NCBI GenBank assembly: GCA_019279435.1
Contig: JAAALK010000081.1
Coordinates: forward strand, 52,877,318-52,941,317
Source of the DNA: Zizania palustris
Lineage: Eukaryota > Streptophyta > Magnoliopsida > Poales > Poaceae
DNA: 64,000 bases
Direction: 5' to 3'
How positions within the stretch are numbered: the stretch's first letter is position 1; every line of letters begins with the position of its first letter. Shown in pieces: positions 31,837 through 42,116 of the stretch. The notes beneath the pieces were generated by a model. The model worked only from the letters and a program-made list of their open reading frames with translations. It was not told the DNA's origin and made no database searches. The position numbers and the translations under genes are program-made.

Positions 31837-34187
31837 ATGCTGAAGAAGGTTGGTTCGAAGAAGGCTTTCGCCCTAGGCTCGAGTTCGAGCTCTGCCCAGG
31901 CGCAAGCAGCGGCTGCAGCGGCGGTGAAGTCTGCAGTGAGGCAGTTGGAGCCGAGGGACCTTCGGTCGCCATCAGATAAGTTTGAGCAGACTCTGGAGAT
32001 GAGAGCTTCGGCCTTAATGGAGGAGTCTGTCCACAAAGCCTGCGAGGGGAAGATATCACCGGATATCCAACTTCGGGTGCCGGAGAAGTCGGAGGCCGTA
32101 CCGAGGCCTCGGGTTGATAAAGTAGTACTCTTCGAGGCTTTCTTCGAGGCCAGACTTGGACTACCAGCGGTGGAGATGCTGAGCGAAGTCTTGAAGGCCT
32201 ACAACCTTGAGCTTCCTCAATTGTCGCCAAACGCTGTGGCGAGGCTAGCAGTCTTCGAGTGGGCTATGAGGGCCGAAGGCTGTGAGGGGTGCGCCGATGT
32301 CTTCGTAGCCCTCCATGACACCAACTGCTAGCCAAAGCAGAGGGAGGGATCGGACCACGTCAAGAGGGCCTTGGCCTTCGGGAGCGCCAATTTTTAACTT
32401 CAAAAGGAGTACCAGTACGCCTTCCCAACGAGGGCCGCCAACAGCAACTGGTACTCGAAGTGGGACCAAGAGTGGTTCTATGCCACAGTTGGGGTGAACT
32501 CTCCCCTTCGGAGTACCAACTCGCTCATCTCCTACCGACACGAAGGCATGGTGAAGATGAGCCCCGACATCCTTCGCTCGAGGATTTTCCTCCTACAGAG
32601 GGTGGCTTCGAAGATGAGCATGAGGGACCTCGCGGAGGAGTTTATCACCCTTTGGCTCAACCCCCTCCCGCTCTCTTGGCCAGAGGGCCTCTTTCAGCCT
32701 TTGGGCTCAAAGGGCCTAAGCAAGGTGTCAGCAGAACGCCTTGGTAAGACTTCGAAGTCTCTTCACTTTCATACTTCGCAAAATGAACTTGTGCTGAGTT
32801 GGAATCTTGATGAAGCCGCTCGTGAAGTAAGGACTCCAGAGGAGGCCATCGTGGTGGTGGAGTGCGTTGTCGGAGCCCCAACACCTGAGGAGTAGGCTCA
32901 ACGGCTCGCTCTGGTGGGGACTTGGGAACACTGGAATAGAGTATGGACCTGGCTCGTCGTCGAGGGGGTCCAAGCTCTGCCAGACTTCTCTAGCCCTGCA
33001 TCCTCGGCGAGCAGCTCCAAGAGGAAGAGGATGGACAACGACGAACCCGAAACTTAGAGGGCTCGCTCGGAGCTCCCAACAACCGAAGCCCCTACTGCGG
33101 AGGAGGCAACAACCGCGAGCCTTGGAAATGGAGCGGAGCTAGCAGGGGCTCTGGCGGCAGCTACCGAAGTGGTGGCGAGGGCCGCGATGGCGACACCTTC
33201 GGGTGCGGGGGCTGAGGCTCCGCCCTCGCAGTGAAGGGATTGGGGAGCACACATCGCTCCCTCCGCCTTCGAAGAAATCTCCAACGAAGATAAACACTAA
33301 ACATACTTCTCTTTTCATACGCAGATATTGGCTTGTACTTTTTTGCGGATGTCGATGCCGCTGTGAGGTCTGCTATACCAAAGCCGATAGAGGCCTCTAG
33401 CAGTAGCATCAGCAGCAGCAGCGACAGCAGCAGCTCAGAGTCTGACAGCACTTCGTCCCATACAGTCTTCGAGTCATACTTGCTTTTCAATCAACACTTA
33501 TGATTTTCTTGAATTCTTTCAGGCCTTCGCGCTGAATGTTGCAGCTGCAATCTCTGCGGATGAACGGATGGCTCGCTTGGTGGAGGAGAGGGATGCCCTC
33601 CGACATGAGATCTCGGTGGAAGATGACAAGCAAAGGAGAGCCGAAGCGTCAGCAGAGACGGTGTGGGCCGAGGCCGAGAAGGTGAGGGAGGTCCTAGTCT
33701 CGGAGACTGACAAGCTTCGGGCGGAGCTTCGAGCTTCGGAGGAGGCCAGAGCAGAGTTGGTGGTGGAGAACTCAGAGCTTCACAAAGTCAGCCACTGCCT
33801 GCAGGACTTCGTTGTTCATAATGTCGACGAAGCCACTTCAAGCTTGACCTCAGTGCTTGAGCAAATAGGGACTGAGTGCAAGGTTCCGGACTTCGACCTC
33901 CGGGACCCAATCGGAGATCGCGTCGAGTTCCTGAAGACTGAGGTTGAGACGTCGGAGGTGTCCCTGAAGGGCTTTGCCCTGATGGTTGGCCGAGTGGCGG
34001 GTCAAGGGGTGCTACAGATGCTTCATGACTCGGGGTGCAACCACCTCGAGGCAGTGACCTTGGCGACTCTGGTGGCCTTCGAAAGCTAGCACTTGGTGAC
34101 GCCTCCACCGGGCGTTTGCGGAGCCTGGCGCCGCCTTCAAGAGCCTTGGAAGACCCAAGGCTGCGAAGCAGTCCTCGGCCTCCAAAA
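31837..34187 (+). pseudogene. Antisense gene of B3, exons 1-4, decayed
   Basis: ATG 31837 starts MLKKVGSKKAFALGSSSSSAQ, matching the B2 start. Exon 1 (31837-32742) has the PF04195-like blocks and two stops (TAG about 32329, TAA about 32396). Donor GTAAGACTTCG follows 32742. Exon 2 (about 32826-33290) has RTPEEAIVVV and LVGTWEHWNRVW with stops near 32893 and 33055. Exon 3 (about 33325-33470) keeps only a short Ser-rich part. Exon 4 begins after TTCTTTCAG at 33523 with a coiled coil (ERMARLVEERDALRHEISV) and ALMVGRVAGQGVLQML, and is cut at about 34187. Exon 5 is lost. Confidence 0.75.
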
Positions 34188-35697
34188 GGAATGTTAAGAT
34201 GATCGATGGGGTCATGAGCTAAGAGTTTGGTCGATGTGAGATGAAGAAGATGATAAGAATATCTAAGGAGGTATCGGCCAAGGGGAACCCTCGCACGAGC
34301 AGCAAGCCATTTGACCATAAATTGGAAAAGGAAAGTTAGGCCAAGGCCGATACACAAAATACAAACCTTTCCAACCACAAGGTAAGAAAGGCTACATATT
34401 CATGAACATCCACCGAGCAAGTCTTCTTTTTGTGCCTGGCGATATATTAGCCCCAACTATCAAGGGATTTGGTACCGGGACGATGGCTTGGTTTGGAATG
34501 GAAAAAAGAGGGGTCGGCCTATGAGTCTGTGTCAAGGCAGGTCAGGAAAACAATTTCAAGCAAGGAAGGACTCATCGAACCGTAACCAAAGAGAAAAGCA
34601 TTTAAGGCATCAGACCAAAAATAACAAGCAGCGGCCAGCATCGACTCATTTTGGTATGGTTCGGCAAGGGAAAGGCCGATACAATGTCCGATGTCATTTT
34701 CCTCCCAATTAGCACAGTAGGAGGCTGATACCCTGATGTACCAATCACATTAGCCGGGGAGAGAAGGAGGAAAAGGTTCAAAACTAGATTGCCAAACTAA
34801 AGAAAGCATAGAAGATAATTTGTAAGGGATTTGGTAGGATTCGGCATTAATAAAATCCGTAAGGTCAGGATTACCCATAGGACCCAAAAAGAAACAAGAC
34901 GGATGAAAGCTGATAGGGATTAGAACTTGGGTCTGTAGATTCTACAAAAAGAGAAATAAAGCAAAAGAGAAAAAGGAATAGTAAGTAAAGGCAGCGGACG
35001 AACCAAGAAAAACCGAAGAAAGAGGATGCCAAAGAGTTTACCTCGGGGACTGCATCGATGGTGGCCATCGCTGGTAATGCCGAAAGCCCTGGACCGACAA
35101 AGAGGAAGGGAAAGGTGAGCGGCAGTGGTCGCAAAGCAATGGCGGCAAGCTCGAGAGGCAAATACAGAAGCAGTGAACAGAAAGCGTGGAGAAGAAGGGC
35201 GGAGTGACTTGGGTACTTATAAAGCAAGAAGTAATTCATCGGCAGCTGGATCAGGCTGATTCCACCAGATTCAGTGGGGCCACATGCCATGTTCGACAAA
35301 AGGTAATCATGAGTACGGTTTTCAAAAGTGTCGAGATCTTTGTAGGCCCAAGATTATAAGAACAAAATATTCAGCTTAAAGAACACCAATACAACAACCG
35401 TGTGGGATGAAGCATGGTCTGATGTCGCCACAAATGAATGCAGATGCATCGGACCAGGCAACACCCAATGTAGTCATGAATGGCCGAAGATGAAGAAGCG
35501 GGAAAATGAGAGAAGATTATGAAGACAGAACCCTTGACAAAGTTATAAAGGTACTGGAAGAGGAAGGGTTTCGGCTAGCAATCAAAGTTAAAAGATCGTG
35601 TGGATGGATGTTTGAGAAGACGTGGCAGTAGGGATAATGACTGTTGTTAATTTCGAAGCATCAGCAGCCACTTAATGCTCCGAAACTAGGGGGCATG
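34188..35697 (+). other. Element D: 3' internal region with an antisense promoter
   Basis: It ends in the PPT ACTAGGGGGCATG (35685-35697). There is no sense coding domain; the motif GGCCGAT recurs. On the minus strand there is TTTATAAGTACC (35215-35224), and ~150 nt further an ATG (35068) opening MATIDAVPE before a GTAAAC donor. The layout copies that of the family A/B antisense genes, but no downstream exon is recognisable. Left end undefined. Confidence 0.5.
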
Positions 35698-36212
35698 TGT
35701 TGACGCTAAGATTTGGTAAAGCCCAGTCCCACTAAAGATGCCACACGGTCAACCGAACTCAAAGAAGATCCGGTCAAAGATGGTCAAGGAAGCATGTCTA
35801 TGCTGTTACAATATGACCGGATGTAGAGGAGCCGATGGAGATAAATATGAAAAGAAGATAAATCCAGAATTGGTTAAGATAGAGTACTTGGATGGCAAGT
35901 CTCCGGACTATAAATATGTACCACTAGTTAGATTAGCACAAACATCTCTATCAAACAACTACTCAGCGCATCGCCACCCTTGATTCTCAAGGCTTATCCC
36001 GGTGGGGTTTGGCACTTGGAGCTGGGTGAAGGATATGCCCAAGAAAATTATGTGGATCGGTTCTGATAGGTAGTATCAGAAGTTCCGATTAATTTCTAGT
36101 CTCGATACAGAGAACAATTGTTGCTTCGGAAGTTCCTATATGTTATCGGAAGTTCCGATGATCCAGAAGTTCTGATTTGGAATCTGGGAAATGTGTACTG
36201 ATCGGAAGTTCC
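35698..36212 (+). repeat. Element D 3' LTR, truncated
   Basis: Starts TGTTGACGCTAAG right after the PPT and has ACTATAAATATG near 35908. Its right part holds repeated GGAAGTTCC palindromes (36085-36212). It is cut at 36212 by element C. TGTTGA starts and a PPT ending GGGGGCATG are shared with C. Confidence 0.65.
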
Positions 36213-37567
36213 TGTTGACACGAAAATGTGCCCCCGCACTTGGGTCAGTTCGACGATCCAAAAGTGTGCGGATACTTAGGGACAAGCCTAAGCGTAACAC
36301 AATACTGACGTCGCGTTCTAACTACCCTTAACAGTGGCAAGGGGGTGGAGTCGCCAGGTAATCAGATCACACAGAAATAACCCAATTATCCAAAAAGAAA
36401 TATATTAAATAAAATAAATCAGCAAGCTGACCGGAGCCTGACTGATTCGAAGAGTACTGTGTGAAGTGTTCACTGAAGGGTACCTTTGGCATCTGATGTG
36501 AAGGGTCTCACCAAAGGTAGTCTTCGACGTTCGGATTGATCTAGCCGAAGGTAGGCTCTGAACAGGTCTCGACGCGAAATCACTTCTGAATAGTGGGGTT
36601 GGGTGCGAAGTCTCTAACACGACAAAATATCTCAAACGCAATGCATTGGCGTGACTTCGTCTAGCATGGGGTACAAACGTGGCGAAGCCTGTCGTGGTGA
36701 AGCCTTCTGCGGAGCATGTTGGTGCACGGAACTTGGTCAGACCGACAACAGCGTGACGATCCAGCACGGGTAGTCGAAGTAGTATTCCAGCCGAAGGGTG
36801 TTCTAGCAGCCTCCGAAACCAGTCTCTTGGCTCCGGACACCTCCGGTGAAGGGGCTCCGAGCATAAAAACCTCCAACAGAACAGAGATCAAGTGCCAATT
36901 TAGCATAGGGACCGAATTTGCTAAGTGTTGCAGTAGGGAAACGAAGGTAGCAATCTGTTACATAGATTAACGGATACTTCACAAGCGAAGTAACAGTGCG
37001 ATAGAAATTTGTTACGTATATTAATGGGTACTTCACGAGTGAAGTAACAAGGCTTACCACAGTTTCACCGTGGCCGGTGGAGGGCTTCCAGGCAAACCCA
37101 CGAAGGTTGCAGAAAAGGTAAAATAAAAGTAAAGGTACAGTTCAAAGCTAGGGCTTTGTGACTGATTTGTGTTGGGGGCTTAATGAACCAGCCTCACCCC
37201 TATATTTATATGGGCTAGTCTTCTAATATCTAAGATTAATCTGGTAAGATTCGGCCTAATCATAAGTACGGATAAAATTAGCCAAAATCAGACTCAAACT
37301 CTATCTCTGGAAATCAGCCCGAAGTGGGCCTTCGGTAGAGCCTGCCGAAGCCTGCTCCTCGCGCTGAAGCTTAAGTGAGGCAGGCCTCCGAAGGCCTTCA
37401 GGCCAAAGCTAGCAGGCTGCTAGAAGGCTTCTGAAGCCTAGAGCTCAATGGGCCTTTGGCCCTGTAGGGCTTTGGCCCGATCCAAGACATGTGTATTTTT
37501 GGCCCAAATTACCAGAATTGATATTTTGACAATCTTGACCATTTAATGCCATTTTTTGCTATCAACA
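36213..37567 (-). repeat. Element C 3' LTR
   Basis: 1,355 bp. On the minus strand it runs from TGTTGATAGC to GTGTCAACA, with CCATATAAATATAGGGG near 37195-37210 as TATA box. The PPT GGCAGGGGGCATG (minus) occupies 37568-37580. Confidence 0.85.
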
Positions 37568-37619
37568 CATGCCCCCTGCCTTTTAGTTAACTAAAAGCAT
37601 AATGGGCTAAGGACGATAC

Positions 37620-40600
37620 TGTAACACCCCAAATTTTCAATACAATAAAAATATTATTAAATTCAATTTCTTGGAATTTATATTTCTGAAAATACTTTTA
37701 ATACTCCTTTATACCCTTTTGAACTACAACATAGAGTAGATGGCCAAACTAGGAGGTGAAACTTTTTGTATATGATCCTACGACCAAAATATATTTTTGA
37801 GAATTTTTATAAATTTTTACCAACTTTGGAAGTAGCCATAAGATTTTAATCTATTTTCTGGAATTATTTTTATTCAGAAATGTATTAAAATAGTATTGGG
37901 CCCTCTCCCTCCTTTCTCTCTCTCCCGGCCGGCCCAGCCCATTACCTCGCGCGCCTTAGGCTGACAACCCGACCCCACCTGTCGGCGCCGATTTCCTCCC
38001 CTCGCGCGCGCACCCGACACCGCGGTCCCACCCGTCAGCTGCCTCCCCCGCTCGCTCGCGCTCACTGGCCAGTGGCCCCCGCTCGTCAGAACCGTCTTCA
38101 ACCTCGCGCCAGCCCCCCCTAATCCCGCCGGCGAGAACTTTGCCTTAGATCCCCTCGCCGGCTCCCCTTTCCGTTAAACCGAGGCTGGCATTAACTCCCC
38201 CGAGGCCCATCGGTCAATTAAGCGCGTTAAGGCGCGCGTTTAAGCCCCTGGATCGCCTTCACGCGCATGGCCGCGCCTTCGCCGGTGAGTAAAGCCCTCC
38301 TCGGCTTTCCTTGCATGCGAGCCCCCTCCGACGTCCTATTTAACCCCCCGGCCTCCGCCGCGTCCGACCCCCACGCCCACTCGCCTCGAGCACGATCAGA
38401 ACGCACTCCACCCGGTTTTTAGCGCAACACCGCCGCCTGTTCTCCAGCCATCGATCGCCGTCACCGGAGTGCCCCTCCGTCCTCATCGATCGCACCTCCG
38501 TGACCGCAAGGACCACCCCTACCTCGGCCACACCTTCGCTGGCCAAGGAGATCGCCGGATCCCCACCGCCGTCGAGTACCCGAGAAGCCCTTCGCGTCTA
38601 CCCTCGCCGCCGATCGCCGTCAGCCGCCCTTCATCGCCGTCGAAGGTACCATCGTGACCGCCTCGGTCTCCTCTTTCCATTTTCGCATAGAGCTAGGGCC
38701 TAGCCCCCTCGTAGGCGCCGTCGCCACCGCACACGAACCCCGCCGTCGCCGGAGACGAAGGGGGGTACAACCCCCTTAGCACGTGTCGTGCCGGATTTAA
38801 TCCTGGCCGCACGATCGCGATCGGAGCGCTCTGGTTAAAACCCTACGGAATTTAATCTCCGCCCTTGATCCGGTCAAAGGGGTACCAGGCCATCTGGGCC
38901 GTTGATCGCTTTTAAAAGCCTTGACTCAATCTCGTGCGTCCACGTTGTACCGGTTCAAACATTTTAATCCTGGCCGTCCACGTCGACTTATGCGCCCCGC
39001 CTCGCCCTCGCGTGTCGGATCTGGATCCGACGGTCCAGATCGACCCGGGCACGCGCACAGTGCGCGGGTTCACCGTGGGCCTGGCTCACCGTGGACCCAA
39101 GGGGTTTAAAAATTGAAAATGAATTTCAGAAATACTTTTAAACTTGTAAAATTCATATCTGGCGCATTTGAACTCTAAAAATTGCCATTCCAATTTCAGA
39201 AAATTCATAATATTATTCTCTACATGTTTATGCAATAAAAACAGTAGGTTTACTTTGAATTTTTCATGTTCATTTAAATAAGTATTCAAATGCCCTTAGG
39301 ATTAAAATATAAATTCAAATATTTAAACTTCAGAAAATTTATATTTATTTCTTTCTGTTTATATACTAGAACCACAGAGTTTTCTTTGAAACATTCATAT
39401 TAAATTAATTAGAAAACTTAAGATGGGATTATTCACACTTAAAAACCCTTTTATGAAAAACAATAATTCATTTTGATTCATTTTAAATTATTTATGAAAT
39501 AAATTTCATAACCTTAACAACTAATTTTCTTTAAAATCAAACCAACTTAAACCCATATGCTTGTTGTGTGATTTTACGTTGTTTATATCGAATGTTGTAT
39601 TTATTTTTACTTTATTATTATTGAAAAGACTACGACGCCGTCGAGGAGCCGGAATACTTCCTGGAAGTCCCTCCCTCGCCTTTCGCTGAACAAGGCAAGT
39701 CACCAAACCAATCTTTTGAGCATATTGAACCCATGTTTGATTAAACTATCGCTAAAACTCATAGGCTATACATGCATTAGTCAAATGAAACCCTTACAAT
39801 ATTTTTATTTAGGATCCCCCGACCTTGATGTGCAACCCAAGCCATGCTATCTCGCCTAACCTCCTTGTCACCGTATGATCAATGATATTAGCTAGTGTCC
39901 AATGTATTGACATGATCGCTATAGGATAAAAATGAGTCGTAGCAAAATTGTTCTATTATATGATCCCCGTTACTTCTTATCCTTGGAAATTCTGTTGGTG
40001 ATGAGTTATGGTTGTGAGTGTATGCATGGTGGGTTCCGGGTGCAAGCTAAGGCATTGGTCGGTAGCACCCGGGGCACTATAAGGACCGGTCTGAGGGATC
40101 CGTTGCAATACACTTACGTACTAACCACAAGTCTAGTGGGTAAGTCCTAACTAAAGTATGGGTTGTTCCAAACCGAGGCCACCATTTGGAGATGGGTCAA
40201 GTTGCACCTGCGGGTGACTTGTACCAATGTGGCGCAAAAGGGGGTGCGACGTTAGCCGGGATGCGGCCCGGCGTGCCGGCAAAACCTAGAGTGGGTGGTT
40301 ATCGCTTCGAACATTTCATGCCGAGGTTTTGGAACGAGTTCCCGTGGTATGGGTCATCTCGTTTGGGATGAGTGCGTGCCTTGTGGGTACAGTAGTACAT
40401 CTCTGATCAGAGTCTTAAATCTTTTCGAAAAGCCGAGCCCACGGTCAAGGGCGGGTTGCGTGACATCCCACAGTTAGATTACTTGAATATGGATGTGCAT
40501 GTTGTTTGTCATGTAAGGACCGTTGTGCGAGGAGGTAAAACGTACTCCTCGAGTTAGATGATGTTGTTGATGTTCATGTTTACTTTTCCGCATGATTAAA

Positions 40601-40994
40601 TTTGACTACACTAAATGCAATAACTAAAAAATGTACTTTTCCGCAATGTTAGCCATTACCCTTCCTTGTTTATTATCATGCATTATTACTTGCATTTGCG
40701 GTGGCTTGTTGAGTACTTTTTGTACTCATACCCGTTGGACCCCACAGAGGATGCCTACTATGAAGATGGTCTGGAGTAGCGACCCAGTCGAGAAGAAAAA
40801 TCCTGAAGAAGATGTTCGTCATGCCACTTTTTAATTATTTTATTTACTGTTTTTATTAAAACTTTGATGTAATAAATATGGTCTGCGTACCATGGATATT
40901 GTCGTATGTACGTTGTCGCATGATGAACCTCTTGTATTATTGTTTTTCTTATGAAATTCAATAATGTCTCGATTTGTTAAATCGAGGCGCGACA
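37620..40994 (+). repeat. Tekay-like 5' LTR
   Basis: 3,375 bp with an AT-rich start, a GC-rich core (37900-38800), an AT-rich middle and a 3' part with several short conserved open segments. Two segments look like exons between splice signals (39629-39694 and 39813 on; 40747-40780). No TATA box as clear as in the other families. Confidence 0.95.
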
Positions 40995-41131
40995 AGATGG
41001 TATCAGAGCCGACTCGACTGTAGGAAGCCAAACAGACCCGCCTAGCCATTAGCCACAGGAAATTATTTCTCGAAAATCTACTTTATAAACTTTGTTCCTC
41101 TCCTCACTTTATTCAACTTGCTGTTTTGTAG

Positions 41132-41911
41132 ATGCCAGTCTACCAAGTGCACAGCTACTGCCGCCACTACGAGGGCTTCGTCCGGGAGCTCCGTATGATG
41201 CTCACCTTCCTCGGGTTCCTCTTCGAACCCGAATTCCAAGGAGTGTACCCCGACGAGTTCGCCGGGCCTTGCGACGTCTCCCTCACCGTCCACGGCTCCG
41301 GAGAACACCTGCCGCCCTACACCACAGCACTTGGAGGCCCGACTTTCGACGTCGCGTGCCAACGAGTCACTCTCCAGGCCCTCATGGAGCTGAGGATGAT
41401 CTACGACGATCGTCTTCAGAACTCGTCCTTCCGGCTTGTGCCGAAGCGTACTCCCGGAGCCCACCGTAGCATCTACCTCGGAGTTCACTCCGTGCGTGAT
41501 CCGGTCATGGCCCGGCAGTCATGTCTTCTACAGGCTATGGACGATCTCCATACCGAGGCGATGCTTGATGCCGACGAGCACCATGAGGCGGTTGAGTTCC
41601 TTCGTGAAGAAACGAAGAACTTGATCCAGCAGAACGGCGAGCTGCAGCGCAAGATCATGCAGCTGCAGAAGGATATTGCGGAGATGGTTCCCCTTCTTCC
41701 AAGGAAGAAGAAGCCCATCCGTGAGCCCCTCCCTCGCCCCAAGAGGATCCCGCCACGACCCTCCCCCGCTAGACCCTCCACCAGCGCCCCTACACCACGC
41801 CCCGGCCTCGTCTCCGACTCCATCATCGAGAACTTTCTCGAGCCCACCATCCCTCCGGAGCCACGTACTCGTGGTTCCGAGAGCACGGACACCGCCTCCA
41901 ATGGCGAGTAG
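41132..41911 (+). CDS. orf0: extra ORF upstream of gag
   Basis: 259 codons, ATG 41132, between the PBS and gag on the sense strand. The N-terminal ~120 residues form a compact globular-looking part (HYEGFVRELRMMLTFLGFLFEPEF, ALGGPTFDVACQRVTLQALMELRM). Residues about 145-195 form a probable coiled coil (EAVEFLREETKNLIQQNGEL). A basic Pro-rich stretch follows (about 196-230, KKKPIREPLPRPKRIPPRP), then an acidic tail. It has no gag, protease or RT motif. An extra ORF in this position (orf0) has been reported for related rice elements (RIRE3/RIRE8); the match is by position and from memory. It is intact while pol carries stops. Function unknown. Confidence 0.65.
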   Translation: MPVYQVHSYCRHYEGFVRELRMMLTFLGFLFEPEFQGVYPDEFAGPCDVSLTVHGSGEHLPPYTTALGGPTFDVACQRVTLQALMELRMIYDDRLQNSSFRLVPKRTPGAHRSIYLGVHSVRDPVMARQSCLLQAMDDLHTEAMLDADEHHEAVEFLREETKNLIQQNGELQRKIMQLQKDIAEMVPLLPRKKKPIREPLPRPKRIPPRPSPARPSTSAPTPRPGLVSDSIIENFLEPTIPPEPRTRGSESTDTASNGE

Positions 41912-42116
41912 GCGTTAGCGACCGCTATTTTTAAATAATACGGAATTTTGTATGTGGTGCTACCCGCAACAAGTGTGTTGTGGGTAGAATAAAAACTTGA
42001 TTGTAATGAACAATTTCTACCACTCTATATATTTATGTGCTTGAATCTTATATGATATTTGTGGTTGTATTATTGTTTTGTCAATCTTTTGTCTTATCAC
42101 TATGTATATTCAGAAG

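Larger units (their letters stand above)
30480..34187 (-). mobile_element. Family-B element B3, minus-oriented, 5' part missing
   Basis: The 3' LTR lies on the left (30480-31394), then the PPT reversed (GTAGCCCCTCG, 31395-31405), the antisense promoter and the antisense gene on the plus strand up to exon 4, where it stops at about 34187. It inserted into the Tat RT codon for the residue after HERGI (flank GTATT). The right end is truncated, so no TSD partner can be seen. Confidence 0.85.

Noticed and set aside
34871..35299. Minus-strand 142-codon hydrophobic ORF
   Set aside because: It spans the TATA box and 5' untranslated part of the putative antisense unit in element D and its start is not ATG. 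Only the short MATIDAVPE exon is plausible.
38469..38703. GC-rich ORFs in the Tekay-like LTR core as genes
   Set aside because: Frames differ between the three LTR copies and composition alone explains them. Only the islands at 39629 and 40747 show codon-like conservation.
40998..41009. tRNA gene signal at TGGTATCAGAGC
   Set aside because: It is the primer-binding site complementary to initiator tRNA-Met, not a tRNA gene. No cloverleaf surrounds it.
41078..41488. Minus-strand 136-codon ORF opposite orf0
   Set aside because: Mirror of the GC-rich orf0 codons, with no supporting motif.
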